Part shown: piece by piece, positions 27,786 to 37,578 of the stretch | How the letters are laid out: every line of letters begins with the position of its first letter | How positions within the stretch are numbered: the first letter of the stretch is position 1 | From: Celeribacter baekdonensis B30 | GTDB lineage: Bacteria > Pseudomonadota > Alphaproteobacteria > Rhodobacterales > Rhodobacteraceae | DNA length: 64,000 bases | NCBI RefSeq assembly: GCF_000299875.1 | Contig: NZ_AMRK01000001.1 | Coordinates: 372,001 to 436,000 of the forward strand | Direction of reading: 5' to 3' | Notes under the pieces: generated by a model | Seen by the model: the letters and a program-made list of their open reading frames with translations, nothing else | Database searches by the model: none | What the model was told of the DNA's origin: nothing | Program-made: the position numbers and the translations under genes

Positions 27786-29099
27786 ATGTCTGGTATTCCG
27801 CACGACCATTATGAGCCCAAAACGGGCTTCACCAAGGCGGTCGAGTCCCGCCTTCCGATCATCGGCCTGATCCACGGCACCTTGATGATCCCGACCCCGA
27901 AAAACCTGAACTGGATGTGGATCTGGGGCATCGTGCTCGCGTTCTGCCTTGGGCTTCAGATCGTCACCGGCATTGTTTTGGTGATGCATTACACGCCGCA
28001 TGTCGATATGGCCTTTGCCTCTGTCGAACATATCATGCGTGACGTGAACGGCGGTCATATGCTGCGCTACTTGCACGCCAACGGTGCGTCGATGTTCTTC
28101 TTTGCCGTGTATCTGCACATTTTCCGCGGTCTCTACTACGGGTCTTACAAAGCCCCACGTGAGATCACTTGGATCATCGGCATGATCATCTACCTGTTGA
28201 TGATGGCGACCGGCTTTATGGGTTACGTTTTGCCTTGGGGTCAAATGTCCTTCTGGGGCGCCACCGTGATCACCGGCCTGTTTGGCGCGATCCCCTTTGT
28301 GGGCGAACCGATCCAAACCTGGCTCTTGGGTGGGCCGGCTGTGGACAACGCCACGCTGAACCGCTTCTTCTCGCTGCACTATTTGCTGCCCTTCGTGATT
28401 GCGGGCCTTGTGATCGTTCACATCTGGGCCTTCCACACCACCGGCAACAACAACCCGACGGGTGTTGAAGTGCGCCGCACCTCGAAAGCCGAAGCCAAGA
28501 AAGACACCCTGCCCTTCTGGCCGTATTTCGTGATCAAAGACCTCTTCGCGCTCGGCGTGGTTTTGGTCGTGTTCTTCGCGGTTGTTGGCTTTATGCCGAA
28601 CTTCCTCGGCCACCCGGACAACTACCTCGAAGCAAACCCGCTTTCGACGCCTGCGCATATTGTGCCGGAATGGTACTTCCTGCCGTTCTACGCCATCCTG
28701 CGTGCCTTCACCGCCGATGTTTGGGCCGTGCAAGCGGTCTCCTTCATCACCGGCGGCATCGTTGATGCGAAATTCTTCGGCGTCTTGGCCATGTTTGGTG
28801 CGATCATCGCCATGGCGCTTGTGCCTTGGCTCGACACATCGTCGGTGCGTTCGGGCAAATACCGCCCGATGTTCAAATGGTGGTTTGCGCTGTTGGCTGT
28901 CGATTTCGTTGTGCTGATGTGGGTGGGCGCCATGCCGACCGATGGGATTTACCCGTATATCTCGCTGATCGGTGCAACCTATTGGTTCGCCTACTTCTTC
29001 GTCATCCTCCCGCTCTTGGGTGTGATCGAGAAACCGCTGCCGACTCCGGCCACGATCGAAGAAGACTTTGCCGCCCATTACCCGGGCGCGGCCGAGTGA
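27786..29099 (+). CDS. petB: Cytochrome b subunit of cytochrome bc1
   Basis: 437 residues, typical for alphaproteobacteria. Eight or more membrane helices. The haem ligands are in helices B and [21 protein letters not shown] and [20 protein letters not shown]. The quinol-oxidation site motif PEW is present in [15 protein letters not shown]. It binds haems bL and bH and carries out the Q cycle. GAGGGAGG precedes the ATG. Confidence 0.98.
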   Translation: MSGIPHDHYEPKTGFTKAVESRLPIIGLIHGTLMIPTPKNLNWMWIWGIVLAFCLGLQIVTGIVLVMHYTPHVDMAFASVEHIMRDVNGGHMLRYLHANGASMFFFAVYLHIFRGLYYGSYKAPREITWIIGMIIYLLMMATGFMGYVLPWGQMSFWGATVITGLFGAIPFVGEPIQTWLLGGPAVDNATLNRFFSLHYLLPFVIAGLVIVHIWAFHTTGNNNPTGVEVRRTSKAEAKKDTLPFWPYFVIKDLFALGVVLVVFFAVVGFMPNFLGHPDNYLEANPLSTPAHIVPEWYFLPFYAILRAFTADVWAVQAVSFITGGIVDAKFFGVLAMFGAIIAMALVPWLDTSSVRSGKYRPMFKWWFALLAVDFVVLMWVGAMPTDGIYPYISLIGATYWFAYFFVILPLLGVIEKPLPTPATIEEDFAAHYPGAAE

Positions 29100-29116
29100 G
29101 AAAGGAAACAGGGACG

Positions 29117-29935
29117 ATGATGAAGAAACTTACCCTCTCCGCCCTCACCGCGCTGGCTTTGTCCACCGGTGGGGCGATCGCCGCAGGCGAAGGCGGACAT
29201 GTCCATGATGTGGATTTCTCCTTCGAAGGACCGTTCGGTAAATTTGACCAGATGCAGCTTCAGCGCGGTCTGCAAGTTTACACCGAGGTCTGTTCGGCGT
29301 GTCACGGCATGAAATTCGTGCCGATCCGTACGCTGGCCGACGAAGGTGGCCCGGCACTCCCCGAAGATCAGGTCCGCGCTTATGCGGCCCAGTTGTCGGT
29401 GAATGACGAAGCCTCCAACATGCAGCTTTTCGACTATAACGAAGGTGCTGCGCGCCCGTTGACCGCGAACGACCACTTCCCGGCCAACAATTCGCAAAAC
29501 GCACCTGACCTGTCCTTGATGGCAAAGGCGCGTGCGGGGTTTCACGGTCCTTACGGCACTGGCATCAACCAGTTCCTCAAAGGCATTGGTGGCCCGGAGC
29601 ACATCGTCTCCATCCTGACCGGCTACACCGGTGAGGAAAAGGTCGAAGCTGGCACCACCTATTACGAAAACACCGCGTTCTCGACCGGTTGGATCGCCAT
29701 GGCTCCGCCCCTTTACGGGGAAGACGTCGAATATGCTGATGGTCACTCCAATGAGCTGCACCATGAAGCCGAAGACGTGGCTGCCTTTTTGATGTGGGCC
29801 GCTGAGCCGAAGATGATGGCACGCAAGCGGGCCGGCTTTATGGCCGTGACCTTCTTGGTGCTGCTGACCTCTTTGCTCTACCTGACCAACAAAAAACTCT
29901 GGGCGCCGCATAAAGGCAAAAAGACGTCGCTTTAA
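29117..29935 (+). CDS. petC: Cytochrome c1
   Basis: 272 residues from the first of two adjacent ATG codons (GGAAACAGGGACG upstream). Signal peptide to about residue 22 ([10 protein letters not shown]), then haem-binding CSACH at 59-63, the axial Met in the [12 protein letters not shown] region, and a C-terminal anchor helix (about 239-257, [17 protein letters not shown]). It is the periplasm-facing electron exit of the bc1 complex, last gene of the operon, followed by a strong terminator. Confidence 0.97.
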   Translation: MMKKLTLSALTALALSTGGAIAAGEGGHVHDVDFSFEGPFGKFDQMQLQRGLQVYTEVCSACHGMKFVPIRTLADEGGPALPEDQVRAYAAQLSVNDEASNMQLFDYNEGAARPLTANDHFPANNSQNAPDLSLMAKARAGFHGPYGTGINQFLKGIGGPEHIVSILTGYTGEEKVEAGTTYYENTAFSTGWIAMAPPLYGEDVEYADGHSNELHHEAEDVAAFLMWAAEPKMMARKRAGFMAVTFLVLLTSLLYLTNKKLWAPHKGKKTSL

Positions 29936-29958
29936 GCGACCGAAGAGTTAGAAATGAG

Positions 29959-29986
29959 AAAGCGCCCCAATTTGGGGCGCTTTTTT
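29959..29986. terminator. Rho-independent terminator after petABC
   Basis: AAAGCGCCCCAA and TTGGGGCGCTTT pair with a two-base loop and are followed by a T-run on the plus strand. A-rich sequence on the other side gives it some capacity to act also for thiQ, which ends within it. Confidence 0.85.
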
Positions 29987-30681
29987 CATGTGCCGATGTA
30001 ATCCAAAAGTCCCTGTGGCGGGTCCGCTTTCATCTCTGCCCATGGCCGTGGCGGTTGACAGGTCCCGCCCTCCACCCAAATCACCAGATCCGCGAAACGG
30101 TCCACATCCGACACATCATGGGTGACCATCAACATCGTCGCCCCTAAGCGCTCCGACACCTCTTTCGCCAGATCAATCATCTCATGCCGCATCGCCGGAC
30201 CAAGCGCCGAAAACGGCTCATCCAACAGGATCAACGGCTTTTGCTGCACAAGGACGCGCGCCAAAGCCACGCGGCTTTGCTGTCCGCCCGAAAGCGCACC
30301 CGGGCGCCGGGTTTCTAAACCCTCAAGTCCCACGGCCCGCAGCGCCTCGGATACTGCGCTCTGCTCAGATTTGGACAGGCGCAAACTTGGCCTAAGCCCA
30401 AGCCCGACATTCTGCGCCGCGGTCATATGAGCAAAAAGCGTGTTGTCCTGAAACAGGTGTGAAATCGGGCGTTCAAAAGGCGCGGATAGGCCAAAGGGCT
30501 TGCCCCGCCAAAGAATGTCGCCGTCATCAGGGGTCTCAAATCCCCCGATGAGCGACAGAAGCGTCGATTTTCCCGCCCCTGAAGGTCCAATCACCGCCAC
30601 CCGCGCGCCTTTTGGCACTTGGAAATCAGCGGTGAGAGTAAAATCGCCCTGCGTTAGGCGCAGATTTCGGAACTCAAGCAC
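29986..30681 (-). CDS. thiQ: Thiamine ABC transporter ATP-binding protein
   Basis: 231 residues from a GTG start with GGGGGAG upstream. Walker A GPSGAGKST, signature LSGGQQSR, Walker B LILLDEP and the H-loop VTHD are present. It powers thiamine/TPP import by ThiP with binding protein ThiB. The start overlaps the end of thiP by 8 bases. Third gene of the TPP-riboswitch operon. Confidence 0.93.
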   Translation of the reverse strand: MLEFRNLRLTQGDFTLTADFQVPKGARVAVIGPSGAGKSTLLSLIGGFETPDDGDILWRGKPFGLSAPFERPISHLFQDNTLFAHMTAAQNVGLGLRPSLRLSKSEQSAVSEALRAVGLEGLETRRPGALSGGQQSRVALARVLVQQKPLILLDEPFSALGPAMRHEMIDLAKEVSERLGATMLMVTHDVSDVDRFADLVIWVEGGTCQPPRPWAEMKADPPQGLLDYIGT

Positions 30682-32218
30682 GGCGTCTCCCCCAGAAATC
30701 GAAGATGTAAAACAAAGCCAAACTCAGCCCAAGAAGCAGTAAAGACGCCCCCATCGCCTGATCCACCCGGTAAGACCCCATCAAGCGGTAGATTTGCAGC
30801 GGGAGTGTTGCGGAGTCAGGGCGCGCAAAAAGGGCGATCACGCCAAGATCCCCCATCGACAGCGCCGCAGCCAACCCGGCCGAAAAGCCCACAGGCCCGC
30901 GCAACCTGGGCCACAGAACAAGCCGCACGCGGGTCCATCCCATCAGCCCAAGACTGTCGGACAAGCGCCCATAAGTTCGCTCCGTTGTCGCCAAAGCGGG
31001 CCCAATCGCGCGCAAAATAAACGGCAAGGACATCACCGCATTGACCAAAGCAGTGATGAACAAAGCCCAATCCGCCGGATCGGCCACAGCAAAAAGCACT
31101 ATGTAAAGCCCTGTGCCCATGACCAGCGGCGAGGCTGCAATGGCCGTCATGCCGATGCCTTCCAACCACCGCCAGCGCAGTGCCGAGAGACTAAGCGACA
31201 GGGACAAGATGATCGCCAATGCGGCCGATCCAAGAGCGGTCACAAGGGAACGCGCGGCCGCAGACCAAACGGAGATGGGCAGATCAAACACCCCATATGC
31301 GCCACGCAGGACGATGGCCAGAAGCGGCAGGAGCAAGAAGAGACTGACCATCATGATCCAAAACAAATCCACCCCCCGTGCGCTCAACTTATGAACATCG
31401 AACCGCTGCACAGGGCGATCCAACCCAGCCCCTCCCACCTGGGGAACCCGAAATTTCAGCGATACAAAGGCAGCAACCGCACAGATCACCACTTGGATCA
31501 GCGCCAAAAGTGAGGCTTTACCGAGGTTGAAATCATAGCGAAACGCCTCGTAGATTGCGAGTTCAACGGTGGTGGCTTTCGGTCCGCCACCAAAAGTCAG
31601 AGCGACGGCAAAAGAGGTGGTGCAAATCAGAAAAATGACAGCAAACGCGCCGGGCATGATCTCTTTGAGCATCGGTCCTTCGATGTGGCGAAACATGTCG
31701 CGCGGAGAGAAATTAAGCGACGCCGCAAGGCGGAACCTCTCGGACGGGATGGCGCCCCAACCCTGAAGCAACAACCGCGTTGCAAGCGGCAGATTAAAGA
31801 ACACATGCGCAAGGATCACACCATGGAAACCGTAGATCGAAATCGGCTCTAATCCAGCCCAATTGAGCGCGATCGAGACAAATCCCGTTTTGCCGAACAC
31901 CGCAGTCAAGCCGAGGATGGCGACAATCGTCGGCAGGATAAATGGCGCACCCAAAAGGGTGATCAAAAGACGACGCCCATAAAAATCACGCCGCGCCAAA
32001 CCGCGTGCGACGGGAACCGCCAAGATCACCGACAGGCCCGCAGAGATCAGCGCCTGAACAACGGTGAACCGCACCGCCATCCAGTCAAATTTAGACAGGG
32101 TTGAAAAGCTTTCAGCCCGAAGCGCGACAACGCCCAGAGTGCCAAGGCTCAAGGCTGCGACCAAAGCCGCAGCGATGAGCCCCGGCCAAAGCCTTATTGC
32201 GAAAACGCGGTGCGCCAT
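30674..32218 (-). CDS. thiP: Thiamine ABC transporter permease
   Basis: 514 residues with about twelve membrane helices in two homologous halves, as in known ThiP. Each half has an EAA-type loop (AASLNFSPRDMFRHIEGPML and LSDSLGLMGWTRVRLVLWPR) that contacts ThiQ. Inner-membrane channel for thiamine or its phosphates. It overlaps the 3' end of thiB by 25 bases and the start of thiQ by 8. Confidence 0.93.
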   Translation of the reverse strand: MAHRVFAIRLWPGLIAAALVAALSLGTLGVVALRAESFSTLSKFDWMAVRFTVVQALISAGLSVILAVPVARGLARRDFYGRRLLITLLGAPFILPTIVAILGLTAVFGKTGFVSIALNWAGLEPISIYGFHGVILAHVFFNLPLATRLLLQGWGAIPSERFRLAASLNFSPRDMFRHIEGPMLKEIMPGAFAVIFLICTTSFAVALTFGGGPKATTVELAIYEAFRYDFNLGKASLLALIQVVICAVAAFVSLKFRVPQVGGAGLDRPVQRFDVHKLSARGVDLFWIMMVSLFLLLPLLAIVLRGAYGVFDLPISVWSAAARSLVTALGSAALAIILSLSLSLSALRWRWLEGIGMTAIAASPLVMGTGLYIVLFAVADPADWALFITALVNAVMSLPFILRAIGPALATTERTYGRLSDSLGLMGWTRVRLVLWPRLRGPVGFSAGLAAALSMGDLGVIALFARPDSATLPLQIYRLMGSYRVDQAMGASLLLLGLSLALFYIFDFWGRRRA

Positions 32219-33168
32219 TCGGCAATCGCCTCGTCCCGCAACGCATCCGCTTCGTCTTCATTCAGGAAAATGGCCTTTTCCGGATAGTTCAATTCGGAGA
32301 ACGCATCCGGCCATTGATCGCGTGGCAAAGCGGCAGGATAGGACCAGTTCGCCGTCGGAATGATGTTTTGGAACGTCGGAGAGAGGATAAAGGCCATGAA
32401 CGCATCCGCAAGCTCCGGTTGATCGGTGCCTTTCAGCTTTGCGGCGAGTTCGACCATGAAATAGTGGCCTTCGTCAAACAGTGCGGCGGACTTGGTGGCA
32501 TCCTCTTCAGCGATGATGTGGTAGGCGGGTGAGGTCGTGTAGGAGAGTACCATGTCCACCTCACCATCGGTAAACAGGCCGTAGGCTTCGGACCAGCCCT
32601 TGGTCACTGTGGTGACTTTCGGTGCCAATTTTGCCCATTCCGCTTCGGCGTCGTCCCCGAATACCTCCTTGCCCCACAACACCAAAGCCAGCCCCGAGAT
32701 CGACGTGCGCGGGTCTTGGATTGCGATGGACCAATTCTCATCTGAATTCACCAAGTCATGGAAGGACGTCGGCGGATTTTTGATTTTGGTGTTGTCATAG
32801 ACAAAGGCCGTGTAGCTCCAGTTGAATGGCAAAAACGTGTCGTCCGTCCACTCAAGCGGCAGGGTCAACGGCGACAGGTCCAGCCCGTGCGGCGCGAAAA
32901 GCCCGGTTTCACGGGCTTTCTTGGTCACATCGGAATTGAAACCGATGGCCACATCCGCCTTGGTCCGCTCGCCTTCCAACAGAATCCGAGGCAGCAAATC
33001 ACCCGTGACATATTCAATCTCACAGTCGCATTCGGCCTCAAACGCCGCTTTGATCGCCGGGCCAGGCCCCCACTCAGAGGCAAAATAGTCGGGGGCATAG
33101 ATGGTCAAAGGGTCTGCGTGAGCCGCCGAGGCCGCAACCAGTGCCGCAAGTGTAAATCCATATTTCAT
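32194..33168 (-). CDS. thiB: Thiamine ABC transporter substrate-binding protein
   Basis: 324 residues from the ATG at 33168 (TGGAGCG upstream). Signal peptide MKYGFTLAALVAASAAHA is followed by LTIYAPDYFASEWGPGPAIK, typical of the periplasmic ThiB/TbpA family that binds thiamine and its phosphates. EYVTGDLLPRILLEGERTKA DVAIG also fits the family. First gene of thiBPQ, directly downstream of the TPP riboswitch. Confidence 0.93.
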   Translation of the reverse strand: MKYGFTLAALVAASAAHADPLTIYAPDYFASEWGPGPAIKAAFEAECDCEIEYVTGDLLPRILLEGERTKADVAIGFNSDVTKKARETGLFAPHGLDLSPLTLPLEWTDDTFLPFNWSYTAFVYDNTKIKNPPTSFHDLVNSDENWSIAIQDPRTSISGLALVLWGKEVFGDDAEAEWAKLAPKVTTVTKGWSEAYGLFTDGEVDMVLSYTTSPAYHIIAEEDATKSAALFDEGHYFMVELAAKLKGTDQPELADAFMAFILSPTFQNIIPTANWSYPAALPRDQWPDAFSELNYPEKAIFLNEDEADALRDEAIAEWRTAFSQ

Positions 33169-33221
33169 GGCTCGCTCCATTCAAAAATGGGCGAAGAAAA
33201 AGGTGGCGAATGGTGATCGCT

Positions 33222-33312
33222 GATACCTTCCCTCCGCCGGTGTTAGCCGGTTCAGGTTCAACGGGTCCGCTTTCGCATCTCAGCCGTGTTGCACACGGGC
33301 ACCCCGAGGTGT
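33222..33312 (-). promoter_or_regulatory. TPP (THI-box) riboswitch
   Basis: On the minus strand the leader of thiB contains the conserved THI elements in order: CTCGGGGTGCCC, then GGCTGAGAT, then ACCCGTTGAACCTGA and GGAGGGAAGG. It lies about 50 bases upstream of the thiB start. When TPP binds, transport gene expression is expected to fall, probably by hiding the ribosome binding site, since no clear terminator stem follows. Confidence 0.95.
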
Positions 33313-33473
33313 CGGTCACGCTATTGCCCCTTTGAGAGAAGTTCAAGCCCCTCCGACATTGCGGGAGAGACAGGTTGGTTCAGGATGCGCTTTATGTGCG
33401 CCACAGAATGATTTCCCTTGATTGCTCAAGGATGTGACATCGGGTAAAGCAGGGGAAACCTGAGGAGCACCCG

Positions 33474-34580
33474 ATGAGCATGAACACATTCGGACATCTG
33501 TTTCGTTTCACAACATGGGGCGAAAGCCATGGTCCGGCGCTTGGCGCGACAGTGGACGGCTGTCCTCCAGGTATCGCCATCAATGAGGACATGCTTCAGG
33601 TCTGGCTTGATAAACGCAAGCCGGGAACATCGAAATACACCACTCAGCGGCGCGAACCGGACCAAGTGGAAATCCTGTCTGGGGTGTTTGAGGGTAAGAC
33701 CACGGGCACACCGATCCAATTGATGATCCGCAACACCGATCAACGCTCAAAGGATTATGGTGAGATCGCGCAAGCCTTTCGTCCGGGCCATGCCGATATC
33801 ACCTATTTCCAAAAATATGGCATCCGCGATTATCGCGGGGGCGGTCGCTCCAGTGCGCGCGAAACCGCGGCGCGTGTCGCCGCTGGCGGTATTGCACGCG
33901 CGGTTTTGGCCGAATTGGTGCCGGGCCTTGAGATCAAGGGCTACATGACCCAGATCGGCCCGCATGGGATCGAAGGAGAACGCGATTTCTCTGAGATCGA
34001 CAACAACCCGTTTTGGGTGCCCTCCGCCAAAACGGCCGAAACATGGGCCACTTATCTTGATGGTGTTCGCAAAAGCGGGTCCTCGATTGGAGCCATCATC
34101 GAGGTGGTCGCAAAAGGCGCGCCCGCCGGGCTTGGCGCACCGATTTACGCCAAGTTAGACACGGATTTGGCCGCAGCGATGATGTCGATCAACGCAGTGA
34201 AAGGTGTCGAAATTGGCGAAGGGATGAATGCCGCCTGTCTGTCTGGTGAAGAGAACGCCGATGAGATGCGGATGGGGCCAAATGGGCCTGAGTTTGGGTC
34301 TAATCACGCGGGCGGTATTCTTGGCGGGATTTCGACCGGGCAAGACCTTGTTGTGCGGTTTGCGGTGAAACCTACGTCCTCGATCCTCACCTCGCGCAAA
34401 ACGATCAATCAGGCGGGCGAAAACACCGACCTGATCACCAAGGGGCGTCATGACCCCTGTGTCGGCATCCGCGCTGTACCTGTGGGCGAAGCAATGATGG
34501 CTTGCGTGATTTTGGATCACCTGCTGCTGCATCGTGGTCAAGTTGGCGAAGGGTTGCGAGGTAGATTTGGGGCCGAATAA
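33474..34580 (+). CDS. aroC: Chorismate synthase
   Basis: 368 residues. Makes chorismate from 5-enolpyruvylshikimate-3-phosphate with reduced FMN, the last shikimate-pathway step. Signature stretches are [56 protein letters not shown] and RRDPCVGIR-like [25 protein letters not shown] precedes the ATG. It is divergent from thiB and converges with the DMT transporter gene. Confidence 0.96.
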   Translation: MSMNTFGHLFRFTTWGESHGPALGATVDGCPPGIAINEDMLQVWLDKRKPGTSKYTTQRREPDQVEILSGVFEGKTTGTPIQLMIRNTDQRSKDYGEIAQAFRPGHADITYFQKYGIRDYRGGGRSSARETAARVAAGGIARAVLAELVPGLEIKGYMTQIGPHGIEGERDFSEIDNNPFWVPSAKTAETWATYLDGVRKSGSSIGAIIEVVAKGAPAGLGAPIYAKLDTDLAAAMMSINAVKGVEIGEGMNAACLSGEENADEMRMGPNGPEFGSNHAGGILGGISTGQDLVVRFAVKPTSSILTSRKTINQAGENTDLITKGRHDPCVGIRAVPVGEAMMACVILDHLLLHRGQVGEGLRGRFGAE

Positions 34581-34588
34581 GACCCCAA

Positions 34589-35449
34589 TCATGCCTTAGA
34601 CATCTGAACCGCTAAAATGCCCGCCATGATGGTCAAAACGCCGTAAATGTCCCATTGGCTGACATGTTCGCCCAGCAACAGCGCCGCGATCGCGACGCCA
34701 AAAAACGGGTTGAGAAAGTGGAAGGCTGCGGATTTGACGGTTCCAATGCGCTCAACCAGTTTGAACCAAATCCAAGTGGCCATGAGCCCCGGAACGAAGG
34801 TTGTATAGAGCATCGCCCAGACCAATTTGGCGGACATGGTGAGCTCATATGTGTCAATCGCCGGGGATAGCACAGCAAGCACCATCGATCCGATCAGACT
34901 TTGCACACCAACCACCATCAAAACATTGCCTCCGGCATTCGTCGACCGCACAGCCAGCGTCGCAATCGCAAGCGCGACAGTGCCGACACTACACATGGCA
35001 ATCCCCACAAGATCACTGCCACTCGACAAGCGCGTGCTCATGATGATCAACACCCCCATGAACCCCAACACGAGGCCAAAGATCGCCATAGGTTTAGGAG
35101 TTTCGCGCAGGATTAGGGTTGAAAGCAAAGCCACGACAAGCGGCATGGATGAGGCAAGAACCGCCGCAAGGGAGGCCTCAACCGTCCGCATCGCCAAAAA
35201 ATACAGGCCCAGATAGGCAACGTTTTGGCACAGACCAAAGAGGACGATGCTTTTCCATTGTGTACGGGTAAAATTCCACGATTGACCAAGCAGTTTGGCC
35301 AGCGCCACCCCCGCCAAACCAGAAAGGGCAAACCGCACAGACAAGGCCGCAAGCGCTGGCGCATCTGCAACGATAATCCGAGCCGATGTGAAGGCCGAGG
35401 ACCACATCAGCACGAAGGCCAACCCCATTACGATCGCTCTGATATCCAT
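34589..35449 (-). CDS. EamA/DMT-family transporter
   Basis: 286 residues and ten predicted membrane helices in two EamA repeats (first about 8-135, with VLASSMPLVVALLSTLILRE ; second about 145-283, with HFLNPFFGVAIAALLLGEHV ). Members of this drug/metabolite superfamily export amino acids, purines or other small metabolites; the substrate cannot be told here. It ends 8 bases from the end of aroC, convergently, with no obvious terminator between them. Confidence 0.85.
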   Translation of the reverse strand: MDIRAIVMGLAFVLMWSSAFTSARIIVADAPALAALSVRFALSGLAGVALAKLLGQSWNFTRTQWKSIVLFGLCQNVAYLGLYFLAMRTVEASLAAVLASSMPLVVALLSTLILRETPKPMAIFGLVLGFMGVLIIMSTRLSSGSDLVGIAMCSVGTVALAIATLAVRSTNAGGNVLMVVGVQSLIGSMVLAVLSPAIDTYELTMSAKLVWAMLYTTFVPGLMATWIWFKLVERIGTVKSAAFHFLNPFFGVAIAALLLGEHVSQWDIYGVLTIMAGILAVQMSKA

Positions 35450-35518
35450 ATCATGCCCCCAAACGAAGAAGGGCCGCGACTGTGCGCGACCCCTCCCAGA
35501 AATAACTCAATCGACCGA

Positions 35519-35806
35519 TTAGCCGTTTACGCTGTCTTTCAACGCTTTGGCGATGGTCATTTTCACAACCTTGTCGGCGTCTTTCGGCATCTGGTCACCC
35601 GTTTGCGGGTTGCGGACCATGCGTGCAGGACGTTCACGGCAATAAATTTTGCCAACACCCGGAAGGGTCACAGCGCCACCGCCGGAAACTTCTTTGGTGA
35701 TGAGCGCAGTGATTGCATCAAGAGCAGCCCCTGCAGATTTTTTGTCGGAGCCCATCTCTTCGGCGAGAGCAGCAACGAGTTGGGTCTTGGTCATCGGTTT
35801 CGACAT
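35519..35806 (-). CDS. HU-family DNA-binding protein
   Basis: 95 residues from the ATG at 35806 with GAGGAG 8 bases upstream; an upstream in-frame start adds residues without family similarity. The pattern TKTQLVAALAEEMGSDKKSA GAALDAI ... LPGVGKIYCRERPARMVRNP QTG is the HU/IHF fold with the DNA-binding arm. Small nucleoid protein that bends DNA as a dimer. Single-gene unit between the transporter and AMP nucleosidase genes. Confidence 0.92.
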   Translation of the reverse strand: MSKPMTKTQLVAALAEEMGSDKKSAGAALDAITALITKEVSGGGAVTLPGVGKIYCRERPARMVRNPQTGDQMPKDADKVVKMTIAKALKDSVNG

Positions 35807-35938
35807 GTCTGTATCTCCTCGTAGTCCCCCATGCAGTAGAGGGTTATTGCGCATTTCTAAGCGAATATTGAGGGGCCGCACAACGCCTAGTGTAACAGAG
35901 CGGTATGTTTTCGCGCATTTTGGGTGAAAAAACCTCCC

Positions 35939-37423
35939 TTAAAGGAAAGCGGTCTCCTCAAATGACCGCAATTTGCGGCTGTGAATGCGCTCGATCGGCA
36001 TTTCACGGAGGATTTCCATCGAACGAATGCCGATCAAAAGATGCCTCGCAACCTGTGATTTGTAGAAATCAGAGGCCATACCGGGTAACTTTAGCTCACC
36101 ATGAAGCGGCTTATCAGACACGCAAAGCAACGTGCCATAGGGCACCCGGAACCGGAATCCGTTGGCGGCAATGGTGGCAGATTCCATATCAAGGGCGATG
36201 GCCCGCGACTGACTGAGACGCTGAACCGGTCCGGATTGATCGCGCAATTCCCAGTTGCGGTTGTCAATCGTCGCCACCGTGCCGGTGCGCATGATCCGCT
36301 TTAACTCGTAGCCCTCCAATTTGGTCACCTGTTCGACAGCGGTTTCCAAAGAGGTCTGAATTTCCGCCAAGGCTGGGATCGGCACCCAGACCGGCAGGTC
36401 CGCATCCAGCACATGATCTTCACGCAGATAGGCGTGCGCCAAAACGAAATCACCCAGCCGCTGAGAATTGCGAAGACCGGCGCAATGTCCGACCATGATC
36501 CAGGCATGAGGCCGCAGCACCGCGATATGATCGGTTGCGGTTTTGGCATTCGACGGACCCACGCCGATATTGACCAAAGTGATCCCCGACCCATCCGCAC
36601 GCTTCAAATGATAGGTCGGCATTTGCGGCGTTTTGGTCGTGGGCGGAATCTCCGTCTCGGCATCAAAAATCTCGACATTCCCGGTTGAGACGAAACTTGT
36701 GTAACCGCTGTTCGGATCGGCCAGGACCTGACGGGCATAGGCCTCAAATTCCGAGACATAGAATTGATAGTTGGTGAACAACACATGGTTCTGAAAATGG
36801 CTCGCATCCGTCGCAGTATAATGGGACAGACGGGCCAGTGAGTAATCAATCCGCTGCGCCGTAAAGGGCGCAAGCGCGGCCGAGCCGTCCTCATGCAGAA
36901 AGCCAAACCCGTTGACGATATCGTCATGGGTGGTGGTCAAATCCGGCACATCAAATACATCGCGCAGCGGGTAGGACATGACTCCCTCTTGCGGGACGGT
37001 CACGGATTCGTCGTTGGCGACAGCAAAATGCACCGGCATCGGCGTGTCAGAGATGCCAATTTCGACGCTCACACCATGATTGCGCACGATCTGTTTGATT
37101 TGTTGGGTGAGGTAATTGCGAAACAAATCCGGGCGCGTGATCGTTGTGGAATACATCCCCGGCTTGGCGACATGCCCAAACGACAAGCGGCTGTCCATTG
37201 CGGCATAGGAGGTCGTCACAACGCGGATTTCGGGATAAAAGGCCCGGTAGCGCGCGGTGGGTGCCTGCCCGCTGGCCACTTGGGAGAACTTTTCCGCTAA
37301 AAACGATGTGGCCTCGAAATAGAGTTCTTCGAGGAAAGCGACCGCTGCCGCCGGATCGGTAAAATTGCGCGGCGCGATTAAGGGCGGTGTCTCAAGGGCG
37401 AGGCTTTTGCTTGTCGTATTCAC
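35939..37423 (-). CDS. amn: AMP nucleosidase
   Basis: 494 residues, near the 484 of Escherichia coli Amn. Cleaves AMP to adenine and ribose-5-phosphate, helping to control adenylate levels. The N-terminal Amn-specific domain (FLAEKFSQV ... YPEIRVVTTSY) precedes a PNP/UDP-type catalytic domain with VNIGVGPSNAKTATDHIAVL, WIMVGHCAGLR and ALDMESATIAANGFRFRVPY. Starts at GTG with AAGAGGATATAAGA upstream. Confidence 0.94.
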   Translation of the reverse strand: MNTTSKSLALETPPLIAPRNFTDPAAAVAFLEELYFEATSFLAEKFSQVASGQAPTARYRAFYPEIRVVTTSYAAMDSRLSFGHVAKPGMYSTTITRPDLFRNYLTQQIKQIVRNHGVSVEIGISDTPMPVHFAVANDESVTVPQEGVMSYPLRDVFDVPDLTTTHDDIVNGFGFLHEDGSAALAPFTAQRIDYSLARLSHYTATDASHFQNHVLFTNYQFYVSEFEAYARQVLADPNSGYTSFVSTGNVEIFDAETEIPPTTKTPQMPTYHLKRADGSGITLVNIGVGPSNAKTATDHIAVLRPHAWIMVGHCAGLRNSQRLGDFVLAHAYLREDHVLDADLPVWVPIPALAEIQTSLETAVEQVTKLEGYELKRIMRTGTVATIDNRNWELRDQSGPVQRLSQSRAIALDMESATIAANGFRFRVPYGTLLCVSDKPLHGELKLPGMASDFYKSQVARHLLIGIRSMEILREMPIERIHSRKLRSFEETAFL

Positions 37424-37578
37424 TCTTATATCCTCTTACGGTAAGACGGTCCCTCATTACTCTTGGGGTCCGTTTTGTCGAATGCTGAGAAATCAGCCTT
37501 GCTGTCCAATTGAGACCAAGTGGGCGACGGGCGCAAGGCCCAGAGATGTGACCTGAGATCAGACACGAGAGGCCAACA

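Noticed and set aside
27675-29078. Long open frame (467 codons) on the minus strand
   Set aside because: It lies antisense to petB and is His/Asp/Arg-rich, an effect of the petB codon bias. petB has full family signatures.
35939-37423. General purine phosphorylase instead of AMP nucleosidase
   Set aside because: The Amn-specific N-terminal domain and length of 494 residues indicate AMP nucleosidase.
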